The notes under the pieces: model-generated
Databases searched by the model: none
What the model was told of the DNA's origin: nothing
Seen by the model: only the letters and a program-made list of their open reading frames with translations
DNA from: Fomitopsis serialis
Lineage: Eukaryota; Basidiomycota; Agaricomycetes; Polyporales; Fomitopsidaceae
NCBI RefSeq assembly: GCF_022376445.1
Contig: NW_025955006.1
Coordinates: 186,001 to 250,000, forward strand
Direction of reading: 5' to 3'
DNA length: 64,000 nucleotides
Translations under genes and position numbers: made by a program
Part shown: positions 24,052 through 36,883 of the stretch, piece after piece
Layout: every line of letters begins with the position of its first letter
How positions within the stretch are numbered: the first letter of the stretch is position 1

Positions 24052-26037
24052 CTACGCGTTGTGTCCATTGTTACCACCACGTCCGCCTCTGCCACCGCGG
24101 CCAGCGTCTCCGTTACCACCGTTTCCGCGGCCGCGGCCGCGGCCGCGTCCGTTTCCGCGACCGCGCTGCGCATGGTTGTCCCTTGGACCGTTCCAGCCTT
24201 GGGCGTCCGGGTACGGGCACATACCGGTCGGGTGGTCGACGGAATGGCACAGGTTGCACCAGAGTCGGTCCAGGAAGAGCTCCGGTGCGCCAGCGAGAGC
24301 GTTGCCGTAGGGGTGGGTGCGCGCGATGTTGCGGAAAGTCAGCCAGTCGGCGGGATCATCCGTGGGCGGTTCGCAATAGATCGCTGCGATAGGTTCGAGG
24401 ACGCCTCCCGGGCGCTGACGGAGCATGATACGGACGGAGATGGATTCGAGGAGCAGGAGGTAAGCTTCCTGCACGCTGAAGTTGCGCCAGCGTCCTCCGG
24501 CGAGTATGTCGTTCTGGATGATGCGCTGGATGCTGGTTGCCATGTCGAAGGTCTCGAAGCCGCCGCGGATGACGGTCGCAATGCCCTCCGGCGTGACGAT
24601 GATGAAACGCTCGATGTTGCGGAAGATGGCGAAGAGTTGTGGCGCAGCGTTGCCCCAGCGTTCGGTGCCGATCGTAATCCTCGTCGTGGAGACGCATCGG
24701 GCGGCGATCAACTCCTCGATCTGCGCGTTGGTGAGACCGAAGACGATATGCCAGAACGGCTCGGCGTTAGCGCGGAAGTTCCCGGGCATGGGGAGTGCGG
24801 CGATCACCTCGATGTTCGGGGTAGCGTCAGGGATCCGAATTCGGATTGCGTCGCGGATATCTACGATGCGGGTCCAAGCTCCAGGGTCGCCGGCACCGTG
24901 CTCGAAGACTTGTACCAGGACAGCCGGGCGCGCATCGCGGCGCCAAGCCTCGATCTGCTCAGGCCTCATGCCACGGAGACGCCAGAAGGGGTCATCTCCT
25001 TGGACGACGTGCCAGCCGCCCGGAGGCGTGCGCGTCATTGCGTTCGTCGCGGCGGCAGGGCCAGGAGGAGGAGGAGGTTGGGCAACCTGGAGGAAAGGAG
25101 CGAGCGCAGCTGCGTGGCCGTTCGCAGGTGCCGCCGCAGGTGCGCGTGTGGGTGCGATGCGGGGCGGAGGCGCGACTTGGTTCGTGGCGGTGTACTCGTG
25201 CGGGAAAGGTGTATCTACTCGCTGCATGCCCTGAGAGATCCCTCGATACCTGCTCAGCTGTTCTACAACGGCCGTGGGGTCCTGGCGCGGAGGAGCGCTC
25301 ACGTTCCTGGTGTTCGGTTGTCGGGAGCCTCCAGCCAGCGGTGCCGTGTCCGCGCGCGTCGCGGCGGACGGCGTAGTCGGGCGCGCAGGAGCCCAGAAAA
25401 CCGAGCGAGTGGCAACCGGCCGGCGCGTGGTGATCCTGGATGGACCCGGCGTCGGGGGGCGCTCGACGGGCGGTCCGCTGAAGGAGCGGAGGTCGATGGT
25501 GGGGTCGATCCCGTAGAAAGCCTGGATCTGAGCAGTGGTGAGCTCGTTGTCGGATCCGGGGTCTAGGTTACGGGGTTCGCCGAGGTCGAAAGGCTCGACG
25601 TCGACGTCCATAGGCGTGATGCCAGAGCGAGACTCTGGGCGCGGTGAGTTTTGGAAGCGCAAGGTCGTGGATAGGTCTGTCATACCGTCTTCCACGTCCT
25701 CCGTCGCTCGGCGGCGCTTCCGTGTTTCGCTCACTGTGCGCTGGGTGCCCGTGGTTGGGTCGCCGCGCTGCGCCTGGTTGGCGGTGGTGTCGGGCGTGTC
25801 GTCCTTAGTGGGGGAGTTGGGTCGCTTGGGAGCAGCGCGACCTTTTCCCTTGGTCTTGCGGCGGCGTACCGCAGCCGCCACCGGGGTGTCCTCGTCGTCG
25901 TCGGAGATGGTGATGGTCTCCGTGGGCGGCGCCGGCCTGGGGGTACTCGGGTCGACGCGGGGCGACGTAGCCGGCTCGACAAGCGGGGTGCGAAGGAGTG
26001 CGGCGTCATCGTCCGTTTGTTCCTCTTTGATGCGCGG
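24052..26037 (-). pseudogene. LINE ORF1 (Gag-like), 3' portion, interrupted
   Basis: Nucleic-acid-binding protein of the LINE. It starts acidic and disordered (EEQTDDDAALL, TITISDDDED), has a basic patch (RRRKTKGKGR), and a long middle domain. A CCHC zinc knuckle (CNLCHSVDHPTGMC) and an RG-rich tail (RGRGRGRGNGGNG) end it, both typical of RNA binding. The open frame runs on to 26091, but its first 18 residues come from the LTR. The native coding sequence is cut at 26037 and resumes beyond 37599. Joining across one copy of the 4-bp target duplication keeps the frame, so the LTR insertion is what broke this ORF. Confidence 0.85.
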
Positions 26038-27009
26038 TGTGTGGCTCGGGAGTGTAGTACCCCCGGGCGCGATGTTCGAGGGGCGGGCCAATCCATGGCT
26101 TCCAGGATGAAGGGAGGGTGTGTCGAAACGGGGGAATATGCATCTCGGAGGGGAGTAGTGCCAAAGACGGACCTCGTTGCCAAACCTCTGGCTCGCTGTC
26201 CCTATCCTCGGTCCTCCAGGCCTCGTCTACAGCTGTCATCCTGAGTCCTGACTCGTTCCGCTGCTCCCTCGCCTCTTCCGTGCTTCGTATCCTCAACCTC
26301 GCTTCCAGTCAACGGCTCCGAGTCGTACCGCGTTCAATCTCGTGCTCGTTCCGTGTTCTCGTTCTCGTTCTATCTCCTTGTACCCGTTCCGACGTCCTAT
26401 TCTGAACTCTCGTAGTCGCTCGGCTCGTTGCGGAGTAGGCCAGCTCTGTTCCTTAGTCGCTAAGCTCGTTCCGCAGGTCGCTGTCCTCGTTTTGCTGGAT
26501 CCTGTCTTCCTTCCGCTGGTTCGTATTCTTCTTCCGCTGGTTCCTAAGCTCGTTCCGCGAGTCCTTGGCCTAACCTGTACTCCCTCCGACTTGCCCTGAT
26601 CTCGTAGTACTGGTGTTGCCCCAACTACGTGGCACTGCTTCCGTCCGAATGATTCTCGATGGCCCGACTAGGTCGCTAATGACCAACTCGGGGAGATGCC
26701 CCCCAACTCCAGAAAATGTGATAGCAGTGAGACGAGCTGTGCTCGTAGTTGCCTAGATTCGGAGGGGGGAGAACTAAGGAATGTACATGTCTTCGTCGCA
26801 CTGTATGCCACGAAAGCTGACTAAGAGTAGCTACTTGCTATATATGGTAAGTAATGCAAATCGCACGAAGTCCATCAAGTACAGTAAGTTATAAAGTATC
26901 GGAGGAACAATGAGAGCTCCCTGAGTGCTCGGAGGGAACAATGGTAGTGTAAGAGCTCAGAATGAGGAATACACGTACTGTCCGGGCCTATGTGGGGGCA
27001 CTCCCCACA
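26038..27009 (-). repeat. 3' LTR
   Basis: 972 bp, the downstream LTR of the minus-strand element. It lacks one base compared with the other copy at each of three homopolymers (near 26854, 26905 and 26994). Confidence 0.9.
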
Positions 27010-27019
27010 TCTCCCCCTT
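27010..27019 (-). promoter_or_regulatory. Polypurine tract
   Basis: AAGGGGGAGA on the minus strand directly abuts the TG start of the 3' LTR. It is where plus-strand DNA synthesis of the retroelement would be primed. Confidence 0.7.
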
Positions 27020-27119
27020 ACTCGAATTGTGACCGTCCCCGGTCACCTACTCCCCGCAACAACACTGCCTAACCGAGAGCGATCCACTGCGACATGAATG
27101 ATGCGAGTCCGTCCGCTCG

Positions 27120-28660
27120 ATCATCTTCTACCCGCGTCCTCGAGTCGCGTCGAAACTGCGCATGCGATCCTCATCCTTGTCGAGCCAGCCGCAGTCTCGT
27201 TCCGCCTTGGCAAACACCCTCTCCGTGTCTGCCCATGGCAGGTATTCGACAGCCCAACGGATCTCTTCCTCCGGGTGATGGGAGCTGACAAGTAGCTCGT
27301 CGCCGCAGACCTCTTCCGGGTCCCTGAGCTCGGCGCACTTGACGAGTAGGCACTCTCCGACTAGTCCGTGTTTGTGTACCACGGTTGTGCTGCTTGAGGT
27401 TATTGGGTCGGCCCTCGCATACTTGCACCCCTGGTACGATCCTTCATTCCGGTTGGTATCGTCTGGGGTGTGTCCTCGGGCTGCCCTGAACTGCGCATGA
27501 ACCCGTCTTGCAAGCGCCGATCTGCCTCCGCTACCGCCTTCCTCGCCTCGTCGCGCGGAAGATATTCGACGATCCAATGCCCACAGTCATCGAGGTGGCA
27601 ACAGCTATCCAGCTCGTCATCGTGCTCTTCCTCCGGGATGCTGAGCTCGGCTGACTCCAAGAGTAGGCACTCTCGTCGTCCACGTTCTTCTGCGTCGATC
27701 GCGCCGACCGGCTGGCCACTAGGTCCGGCTCCTCTCCGACGCCTCTTGTGCGGATGTTCTCGGTTCGCCGGACTATGCGCGTCACAGATTTGGTTTCCTC
27801 CGACTCGTCGACCCGGGCCGCGTGCTTCTCCAGTCTCGCACCGTGTCCACTGCTCATCCCTCTCGCTCTCCGAGACCACGCCCTGAGTCGTACGCGCTCG
27901 TGAACACGGTTCTGCGCTAAACATTCGTTCCGCTCGGTGTGTTGTGTGGTATGTCCTCGAGCTGCCCCTGATCTGCGCACGAACCCGCTGCGCAACTGCT
28001 GATCTGCCTCCGCTACCGCCTTCTTCGCCTCCTCGCACGAAAGGAACTCGATGATCCACTGCCCGTGCTTGTCGAGATGACAACAGCTACCCACCCGTCA
28101 TCGTGCGCTTCCTCCGGGATGTTCAGCTCGGCCGACTCAACGAGTAGTAGTAGGCACTCCGAGTCTCGCGGTCCACGTTCTACCGCGTTGACTGCCCTAT
28201 CTGGCTGACCACCAGGTCTCGCTCCTCTCTGAGGTTCCCCCATTCTCGGATACGCCCTCTGTGGTCGCTCGTGTTCCGCTGGACCGTCCGCGCTCGAGCT
28301 TCCTAGGCTGACTGCTTGCCCAATCTCCCGCTGCGTCAAGTGCTCGCCCTTGGGCTATCCGAGACCTCTGTACCCCGAGTCGTATGCGCTCGTGTACCAG
28401 GAACTGCGCTACCATCTTTCCCGCTCGTTGTCCTCGTCACGGTACGCGTGTCGTCCTCCGGAGTCCATTCAACTGCCTGCTCAACTTCGCGCTGGGCAGC
28501 CTCGGCTTTGATTCGCGGAATATATCCCCATAGCCGCCGCCCGTCCTCCGCAATGTGCCAGCATGCGACGAGGTCATCCTCGGGTGGTTCTTCAGGTGCG
28601 TCTGCATCGAGCTCGCCGAAATCTCCTAATAGCCACGTCTCAGACTCTCCGGGCTCGTCT
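27120..28660 (-). repeat. Four diverged copies of a ~55-residue domain inside the LTR element
   Basis: On the minus strand, four related segments lie at about 27180-27355, 27500-27672, 27985-28160 and 28470-28640. Their shared pattern is an ESAEL/CAEL block, IPEE or DPEE, DDEL, an H-containing core, a WxVEYLPxxEA block and KAVAEADRxL. Examples are HWIVEYLPRDEARKAVAEAD and RWAVEYLPWADTERVFAKAE. Similarity at protein level between copies suggests a once-selected coding repeat. The frames are now broken and no known family was recognised. Confidence 0.5.
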
Positions 28661-28909
28661 TGACTCGTGCTGCCCTCGAGCTCGAAGCTGCCCGTCCCGC
28701 TTTGTGGATCGCCGCCCAAGCTTCCTTCGGCCCGGCGTCCCTGTCCTACGCTTGCCTGAGTGACGTCCTCCTTGCAGTCCGTTGCTCCGCGCGTGCCTCC
28801 AGGTCGCTCAGCCACCAAGTCACACTTGTCGTCCTTCCGACCTCGCGAACCCACATCTTTACCCGTCGTGTGATGCTCCCCAAGACGCGTGTACGTGCTC
28901 TCGTCGTTT

Positions 28910-30603
28910 TCACTGTCCTGCGCGTATTTGCTTGTCCATCCGTGCTCGGACGGCGCGATGCCCTTTTGCATACACAACAGCCCTTCCACTGCGGCTATCC
29001 GTCTCGTCCGTCCCAAGTCTCGCAATGGCCGGTACGTTCATCAGCCCGCTCCCCCATACTCGGCTTGACACTCCCGCCCGGCTCGCCTTGCTACCTGCAT
29101 GCACAAGCCTATGCGTCCGGTGTCCTCGCTCGGGTACGTCTGCTGAGTCGATGAAGGGTCCCCCCTCGCTGATCCCGACGAACCCTGACTGTAGCACCAG
29201 TTCGCTACCATCGTCCTTGCCCGTAATCTCGCACCCGCCGCACCCGTACTCCCTCCGTGCGCGTGATGTTCCTTCTACCATGCGTCGCTGCCACGAGATG
29301 TCCACTGGTACGTCCCTGAGGGAGTCGGTTGATTGATTGATCTCAGCGATCTTGACCTGCCAACCCGCTTCGCCACCACCCTCCTCTGTGTGCGTGCGCG
29401 TTTCCTCACGCCTGGTGCGTCCGTCTTCCCTCCGCGTGGATGCTGTTCTCCCTGACGCTTGCCAGCCCCGCCTTGTCTCCCTCTTGGTCTCGCTATTACC
29501 AGCACATCCGTCGTCGAGCTCCCCCTTGCTCAGCTTCGAACTCGCGTCCCGGTTTGTGTCGCCACGACCATATACGCGTCTGGCTCTCGCACCTCGACAC
29601 CACGGTACGTCCGCATCGTCCGCTGATAGTCCGTTTGGCTGGCTGACCTCGAGCAGGTTCACTTGTAAAATCGCGACTTCGCGACCGCCGTCCAGTGCGT
29701 ACTCGCCCGTTTCCTCTCGCTCGGGCTGTCCATCCTTGGTCTGTGCGCACGAAGACATTCCCGGTTCGCCTTCCAGCCGCAGCGTGTACCTCGTGTCATT
29801 CTCGCCACTCCTCTCCTCAGTCACCTCCCCCTTACTCGGCTTCAGGCTCACGGTCTGCTCCGTCTCGCAGCGCGCGAGTCCACCTCTTGCTCTCTGACGC
29901 ACGGGGTCCCTTGCTTACTCTCGGGTCGCTCCGGGCCTCGCATCTCGGGCTCGGGCTTTCCTTTACTTGGCTCCAAGCTCCCGCCCTGTTTCGTCTCGTC
30001 GCGTGCACGTACGTCTTCGAGGTTCGCTTTCAGCCCATATGACTGGCTGATCTCGACCAAGTCCTCCTGCGGTAGCCCCTCGCCATCGCTATCCTTCGCG
30101 CGCGCGCCCGCTTTCCTACACTCGGTACGTCCGTTCTTTCCTGCCGTGCGTATCGATGTCCTTACTTGAACCTGTTGTCTCGCCGTCTCCTGCATCTCGC
30201 TCGGTTCGGTGTCTTCACCCGCGGGCTCGGACTCCCCATTACTCAGCGGCAGGCTCACGTCCTGGTCCGTCTCGCAGTACGCCCGCGCGTGGCCATCCGC
30301 CCCCAGTGGTTCGTCAGTTCCAGCTTCTCCGGTCGGTCCGTCTTCGCCTCGCATTTGCAGCGAGATTCCCTTGCCTGTCGCTTCCATATCCCCGGTAACT
30401 CGGCCCCTGGCCGTACTCTCGCTCGGTGAATGCTGCTCGCCGCCATCGCATCGTCCAACTGAAGTGCTCGCCCTTCCCCGGCCCAGACTTGCTACTAGCT
30501 CCTCGTCCGTAGTACGTGGTCTTCCTGCTTCGATTGGCTGCTCCCCACTCGGCTCCAGACCTCGTGTCTCCTTGCATCCACCCTTTGCCTCAGGGCTCCT
30601 CAT
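28910..30603 (-). repeat. Second degenerate repeat family inside the LTR element
   Basis: Overlapping minus-strand open frames (28910-29902 and 29848-30603) contain repeated blocks: LLEVSQPNGL, DLVEISQSYGL and KIAEINQSTDSL, followed by a SLxPSKGE-like motif (SLKPSKGE, SLEPSKGK, SKLSKGEL). Spacing is roughly 350-450 bases. Function is unknown. Strong purine bias keeps the strand stop-poor, so these frames alone do not prove a gene. Confidence 0.4.
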
Positions 30604-31427
30604 CTGATGCCTCTCGCGGACCGGGTTCGCTCAGTCCGCAACCGTCCACCTCCTCCGGCACCGTCAGTCCAGCCGCTTGTTGTCAGACTCACTGGACTCA
30701 TTCGCTGGACTACCGTTTCTCGCCATCGCGTCCCCCTTTGGGCGCTCGTTCAGCTCGCTCTCGACGCACGCGTCCGTCATGATCTGAGACCTGCTCCTCC
30801 CCTTCTCGCTGGCTAGCGTTCGACTGGCTGTTCCCTCGCGGACCTCGCCTCATCGCTCGCAACGATGTTCGGGTTGGACTTGAGGTCCCATGGCGTGTGC
30901 CGCCGTGCTACACCCAGTGCGCTCGCTAGACGGCTCGGAGTCTCCTTGACTGTCTTGAAATGCCTGGCTCGCCAGGCCTGATACAAGGCGACTGAACACT
31001 TCCCTCCGCATCAACCCAGGCCCCGACTGCTGTACACGGCCGCGATCCCCTGCTTTGCTTGATCGATCGCCGCTCCATCGCGCCCGGGTTCGTGCAGCCT
31101 CCGTTCGCCTGTGCTCTAGTCTCGAGCCCTCGTTCCACTTGCTTCGCCACCGAGTTGTCCCCCTCCTCTCGTTGCCTCGCGACTGTACACGTCCCGTGTG
31201 CCTTCACATCCTCCGATCGTGGAATACCGCCCGTCGGTTCCGGCAGCGCGCCTCGCCAGATGTATCGCATGCGAATCGGCTCAATAGGTCGGGAGCCCCT
31301 TTTGACCTCAAGGACGACAGACGACGCACACCCACTCTGCGATCGGAGACTAGTGGTCCTGTACTAGTGAACTGCGCAGGCCCTGTTCCATACACTTGAG
31401 TGCTCGTCACCTTGGATCCTCTCTCCC

Positions 31428-34400
31428 CTAGCTCCGCCCCTTCAGACAGACCTTCGTCGACGTCACGGACCTCGACATGCTTGCTATCGCAGTCTTACAC
31501 CTCAGGTACTGTAGCCCGTGGTCGCGCATCGAACCGTTCGCTCTACGGTGCTTACTGGTGCATCCGTTCTCGCCCCTGTTTCGCGCTGACCATCTGTGTG
31601 CGTACGTCTGGTCCGCGTCCTGTTGCTGAACATCCTGGCAGTCGGCTTTCCCAGCCTCTCGTCTTGTGGGCTGCGCGCACCCTTCGCTCTCCCCTCGTTC
31701 CCTCCGGCACGCGTAATCCTCGTCCGTCGCTATCGTTCTCCCGTGCCTGCCAGCGAACGACTTGCTGTCCCCGTTCGGCATGCCCGTCGGCCTCTCTGTC
31801 GCTCTCGCCGAGGTCTCCTCCGCTGTCTGTCGACCGTGCTTGCTAATACCCCACTCTTCGCTCCCTCCGCAGTCAGCGAGTTCCTCCTCCGTCGAGGTCC
31901 TCACGCACGCTCCCGTTCCCTCCGCCTCTTGCTCCCGTGGCTCCAAGTCGCCGCTTCGGCCTATGATCCTTTGTTCTACAGCCTCCAGAGGCTCCTCGAA
32001 CTCGCCTCGTTCCTTCCGGCAGGGCTCAGCCTCGAAGCTCGCGCTCGGCACCGTTCGACCATCCGTCTTCTCGCTCCCGTCCTCCGTCCTCTGATCTCCT
32101 CGGTTCCCTCTGTGCTGGGTACCTCGTTCTTCTAGCCCCGCATCCACCCAATCCGACTCCGCACGCTCTTGACCTTGAGGTTCGCCTACTGTTCCCTCCG
32201 CGACGTAGTCACTCCCGGTCACTGCGACTCTCGTGCATTTTCCGGCGATCTCAGTCGTCGACGTGCATACCCACGTCCGCGCTGCTTCCTCGCGTTCCTC
32301 GCGTAACTCCCGCTCGCCGTCTTCACCTGTTCGTCCCGACGCGTCTCGGTATCCTGTTTGCTCTCTTCGTTCCCTCCGGCGCGCGGCTTCCTGGACGCTC
32401 GTTCTCACCTCGCCCGTGACTACTCGACTCCGAGCGATTTCCGTCCCGTCCTCCCGACCTGTTCGACCGGACACAGTGTGCTGGTTCCTTATGACTTGGG
32501 TGGGGGCGTGCCGTGACTCTCGCGCGACCGTGCCAGTTCGAATCGCTCCGCTGTCGTAGGTAGTCTCGCAATAGATGCTCTTCGCCTCGGCCCACCGCAC
32601 GACCCGAGCTTGAGTTCCTGTACGCTCATCCTCGTTGCTTCCTCTCTTGTCCGCCCGTATCTCTGAGTCCCCGTCACCCTCACTCCTGCACTGGCCGTAG
32701 TCGCCCGCAGCGGGCCCAGACTCCTCTCCAGGTCGACACTCCCCCACTTCGGCTCCCGGTGAACGACAGCCGTTCTCATCACCGCCATCCAGTTCCTTCC
32801 GAGGAGACACTCCGCCCATCGAGGGCTCGTGTACGTGTATCATCTCCTTCCGCGCGAGTGCGACTGACCATGTCGAAGAGAACGACGGTCCCGCAAGAGC
32901 CCGAGTTCCATCCGCGTCCTGCTCCCGTACCTGCCAGGTATCGACTCGACCGGCGATGCTTGGTCTTGCTACCTCCTCAAGCTTCCCCCGCTCCCTCCGA
33001 ACTCGGTACGCATCACGCTCGAGGTTCACCCATTCCGTATCCACTGCTAGGCTCTCGTTGCTTTCTTTCCTGTCCCCGCATCCCGTTCCTTCCGACGCAA
33101 TGTGCTCGCCCGCCATGGCTTGAAAGCGGGATGAGTTCGGGTCCGTGTATTCCTCTAGCTGTGACTCCCGATTCATGCTTGTCTGTCTCGCCGGTTCTTG
33201 CGTTGCAACAGCCCCGACGTGAGCGGGCGTCCCTTCCGATGACGAGTTTGCGGTTTCCGAGTCCGCCGGCTGGCCCCTTCGTGCGTGCCTATCGAGGCCC
33301 AGACCTGCTCCGTCGCATTCGTTCAGTCGTGACTGTTCCGGCGACTCACTTGCACATAGAACTGTCCGTCTCGTCCCCTTTTCACGCCCGAACCGTTCCC
33401 ACTCGTTCGCACCTTCCGGCACCGAGACCCTGACGTCCTCTGCACCGCTGGATCGCTCGCCTCGAGTGTCTGCTTCACCTAAGGTGTGGACCCTCTGGTC
33501 GTGGCGCCCCCACCTGTACGCCTCGTACGCTGTTCCTTCCGATCTTACGGTCTCGCAGCCATGGACCGCCTCAGGGCCTCTCGCGCTTCGCCAGATCGAG
33601 TCGTGTGCAACCAAGCTACTAGTATTGAGGAGACGTGCAAGCCGTGAGAATGCGCGCCCCGTATCTTCGACCTGAGCGACTAGCGAGACGCCAGTAGGCT
33701 GTGCAGACCACGGTTCGGGCGCTCGAGCGATCTTCTCTGGCTGGAATGCTCTCTCCGCCCACTCTGCCTGCGACTGCTGGTGGTCCATGTCCCGGCTCTC
33801 GTCGTACTCTCTCTCGTCCCCGGCGACCATGCTCTCTTGTTGAACTCTCGCCACGTCAGCACGCTCCCGGCCGCAGTCGCATCCATCGCCGCTCTGCTGC
33901 ATGCCCGAAAGCCGCGCGTCATTAACTCCAAGCCCGAACGCGCACGTCCCGTGCTCCTGCACACGCAAGAAAGTTCTCGCGGAGGGAGATGCATGTCCGA
34001 GGTACGCATGATCGGTGGAGGAAATCCCCTTGGTGAGCGTAATTTCTGTCGCTCGAATCACGACCCGTCTGAACGCCTGCGCTTGTCGCTCCTGCTGCTT
34101 GCGCGTATCTAGCTCTGCTGCCGTCGCACTATCCCGCCCTACGGTATCTTGCCAGATGCCTGACGCGTGCGTCGCCTCCGTATGCGTGCATGGTGCGCCT
34201 CGTGGAGCTGGTATGAGGCCTTCGACTCGCGAAAAGGGTGGGCAGCTTGTCACTGGACTTCTCCCGGTACGCCTGTCCTTCGACACTGTTGTCGCGACCC
34301 GCCTAGTTGCCCGTGACACCTGTGCAGCTTGCTGGTACAGCCGAAGCCAGCCGTTTCCGGTTTTGAAGACTCGTCTTGCCGCCAAGAACTCTCCGACCTC

Positions 34401-36883
34401 CTTCTGTTCCTTGCTACACGCGCTAATGGCCCGCTTGAAGCCTCACCACCCGCCACCCTCTTCTCGTCACGGCCTAGCTCGCCATCGAAATCCTGCCCGT
34501 GCGCAATACCCGTCGCCGCTAGGTTCTCGCATGCAACCCTCGCCCGCCGTGAGTCCCTCGCTCGTCGTCCTAGCTCGTCTTGCTCGCTCGACGCCCCGCC
34601 TGTGCCGCATCCAGGAATCCCTATACTCCCGTCAGTTTCTTGTTCGAGATCGCTTACACTCGAATCCTCGTAGGTCCGCACTTGGTTGACTAAGTACGCC
34701 GCATCCGTTCCTTCTCGATCTCCTCGTATCAACGCCAGTATCTCCCCGCACGGTGCCCTGTGTCGGTGATCGACCTCTGCAAGACATGTGTCTCTCCTCG
34801 TAGTGATTCCGCCGGTGAGTCTAACCTCCGTAGTCACATCGCGTGCCTGTCCTGATGCTCGTGTTTCCGTTCCAGTTCGCTCCCTGAGCCGCGGGTGATC
34901 GTCCTCGACCGTGAAGACTCGTCTCGGCACCGCCAGCAGATTCCCGACCTCTTCCTCTATCTCCGCGCCGTGGTGGTGCGCCTTGTACTCACGGTGGTCG
35001 ATCGTGTACGTCTCAGTCGCGGCCTGCACCTTGGCCAATGGCGTCTGCTCGCTCGTCTCCCGTGCGTGCCCCTCTTGCTTGCGCATATCCTCGCCTCCGA
35101 TGCTGGTGTCACTCGTTGGCCCTGACCCCTGAATCCTCTGCTCGCGTGCTCGGTTACTCGCTGGACTCCAGGACCTGCAGGTTGAGCGCTCGCTCCGGCT
35201 TTTGTGGCTCGCAGTTTTCAGCATTCCGAGGCTGATCGACGCTCGACAGGCTCCGCCCTCCGAAGTCGCCCGCTCATCTCTCGTCGTGACGCGCTCGTAC
35301 AAGCCCAACAAGCTTGACAGATATACTGATTCTAGCGGAGCACCTTGCTCGTCCCGCCATCCACTCGTCGCTATGGGGCCCTGACTTCGTTCGGATGCGC
35401 CCGCCGGGTGCGTCTTCTCTTGTGCCTGGCTCGTGGTACTGATGCCTGGTTCCGAAGGTGCTGATTCGCTTAACCACTTCTGCATGCTGGCGGGTCCCCT
35501 TCCAATGCGCATGTCGACTCCGGGCTCGGACATCGTTGCCGATATACGTGACGTGTTGCGGAAGGATTCGTCAAGTAGGGGCAAACCACTGCTTGTCGTA
35601 GCCATAGGCATCTGTGTCATAGAGCTCACATTACCCACATACACTTCCCAGCTACTTCGTCTATCCATCGCGTGTCGCCCCCGCGAACCGGTAGTCTCTC
35701 CTCTGCGCGGGCCTTCAAACCCAAGTGCTTGCTCGTGAGTGCTTAAACTGTCGCTGCTCGTGTTCGTCCCGGGTCTCGTCGTCATGGTCAGGCCCTCATA
35801 CTGGGTAGCTCCGTCGTGTTTCCTCCCCGCAAGACCTGCTACTCCACTCCAGAAGTCGCGAAGTGCGAGTGAGCTGCCTCGGTGAACATGCGAGCGTACG
35901 GTGATGTGAGTGTCCGGGTCGACTGTCCTGCCAGTACCGCGAGAAGTGTCCTCGGCTACTACTAGGTCGCTGCCCGTACGCACAAGAACTCGCTCCTGTA
36001 TGCGTGTCGTCGTCTCCCGTCTCTGTCCGTCCGCGGCAATGCTCGTGCGTGTGGCTGGTCGAGTCTCGTGAACGCCGTGGTTCCGTATCTCCGTGGATTG
36101 GGCGATAGTGCCGCTTGCGACGAATGTGTGCATCGCGAGATGGTCGTCGCCAGCATGTGCCGTAACTGGCTCGGAGTTCACGGTCGCGCGTCCCGTAGCT
36201 TGCTCGTAGGTCTGGGTTGTAGATGCTGAGGCCGTGAAGAGGCGGTCGAGTGCGTACGTGCCGTCGTCTCCGAGACAGCCAGTCGCCGACTCCGTGATAG
36301 ACCTGAACCGTTCCGTTGTGCCGGTCGATTTCGCGACTACGTCCGCTTTGCGCGTTGGCGTCGATTCCGCAAGCACCGTAATGGTGGACTGATGATGGAG
36401 GGTATAGTAGATGTTGACTCGCCTGTACACAGTCGCAGTAGTGACTCTAGCCATGTCTTGATTGCACGCCAGCCCTCGTTCCATATGTGACGTACTCGTA
36501 GTGGATGGGAAGTGAATGGAATGGATTGTGTGTGCTTGCCTGTGCTGTGAATGCGATGACGCGAAGCTGTAGGCGGAGCGGAAGAAGCACGAATAGGATA
36601 CCACCCCTCGCGGTGGGCTCCAGTTGTGTGGCTCGGGAGTGTAGTACCCCCGGGCGCGATGTTCGAGGGGCGGGCCAATCCATGGCTTCCAGGATGAAGG
36701 GAGGGTGTGTCGAAACGGGGGAATATGCATCTCGGAGGGGAGTAGTGCCAAAGACGGACCTCGTTGCCAAACCTCTGGCTCGCTGTCCCTATCCTCGGTC
36801 CTCCAGGCCTCGTCTACAGCTGTCATCCTGAGTCCTGACTCGTTCCGCTGCTCCCTCGCCTCTTCCGTGCTTCGTATCCTCAA
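31428..36883 (-). other. Long purine-rich open frames of the LTR element interior
   Basis: Two long minus-strand frames, 31428-34385 (985 codons) and 34250-36883 (877 codons, entering the 5' LTR), overlap in different phases. They start at TTG rather than ATG. The proteins are hydrophilic, Arg/Glu/Ser/Thr-rich and match no family I know. The first holds degenerate repeats around RRERGxxEE followed by a REQxADGT-like block, for example VRRERGKLEE and CRKERGEFEE. They may be an unknown element protein or a composition effect; I cannot decide. Confidence 0.3.
36605..36622 (-). promoter_or_regulatory. Primer-binding site
   Basis: TGGAGCCCACCGCGAGGG on the minus strand starts 2 nt inside the 5' LTR. 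The leading TGG pairs with a tRNA 3' CCA end. The tRNA was not identified. Confidence 0.6.

Noticed and set aside
24052..25566. Long plus-strand open frame opposite LINE ORF1
   Set aside because: It is the GC-rich shadow of ORF1; the minus strand carries the CCHC knuckle and RG tail.
26039..26091. First 18 codons of the open LINE ORF1 frame
   Set aside because: They are LTR sequence, repeated identically at the other LTR, and were fused by chance through the insertion.
32200..34100. Long plus-strand open frames in the LTR element interior
   Set aside because: They mirror the stop-poor purine-rich minus strand and show no domain or repeat conservation of their own.
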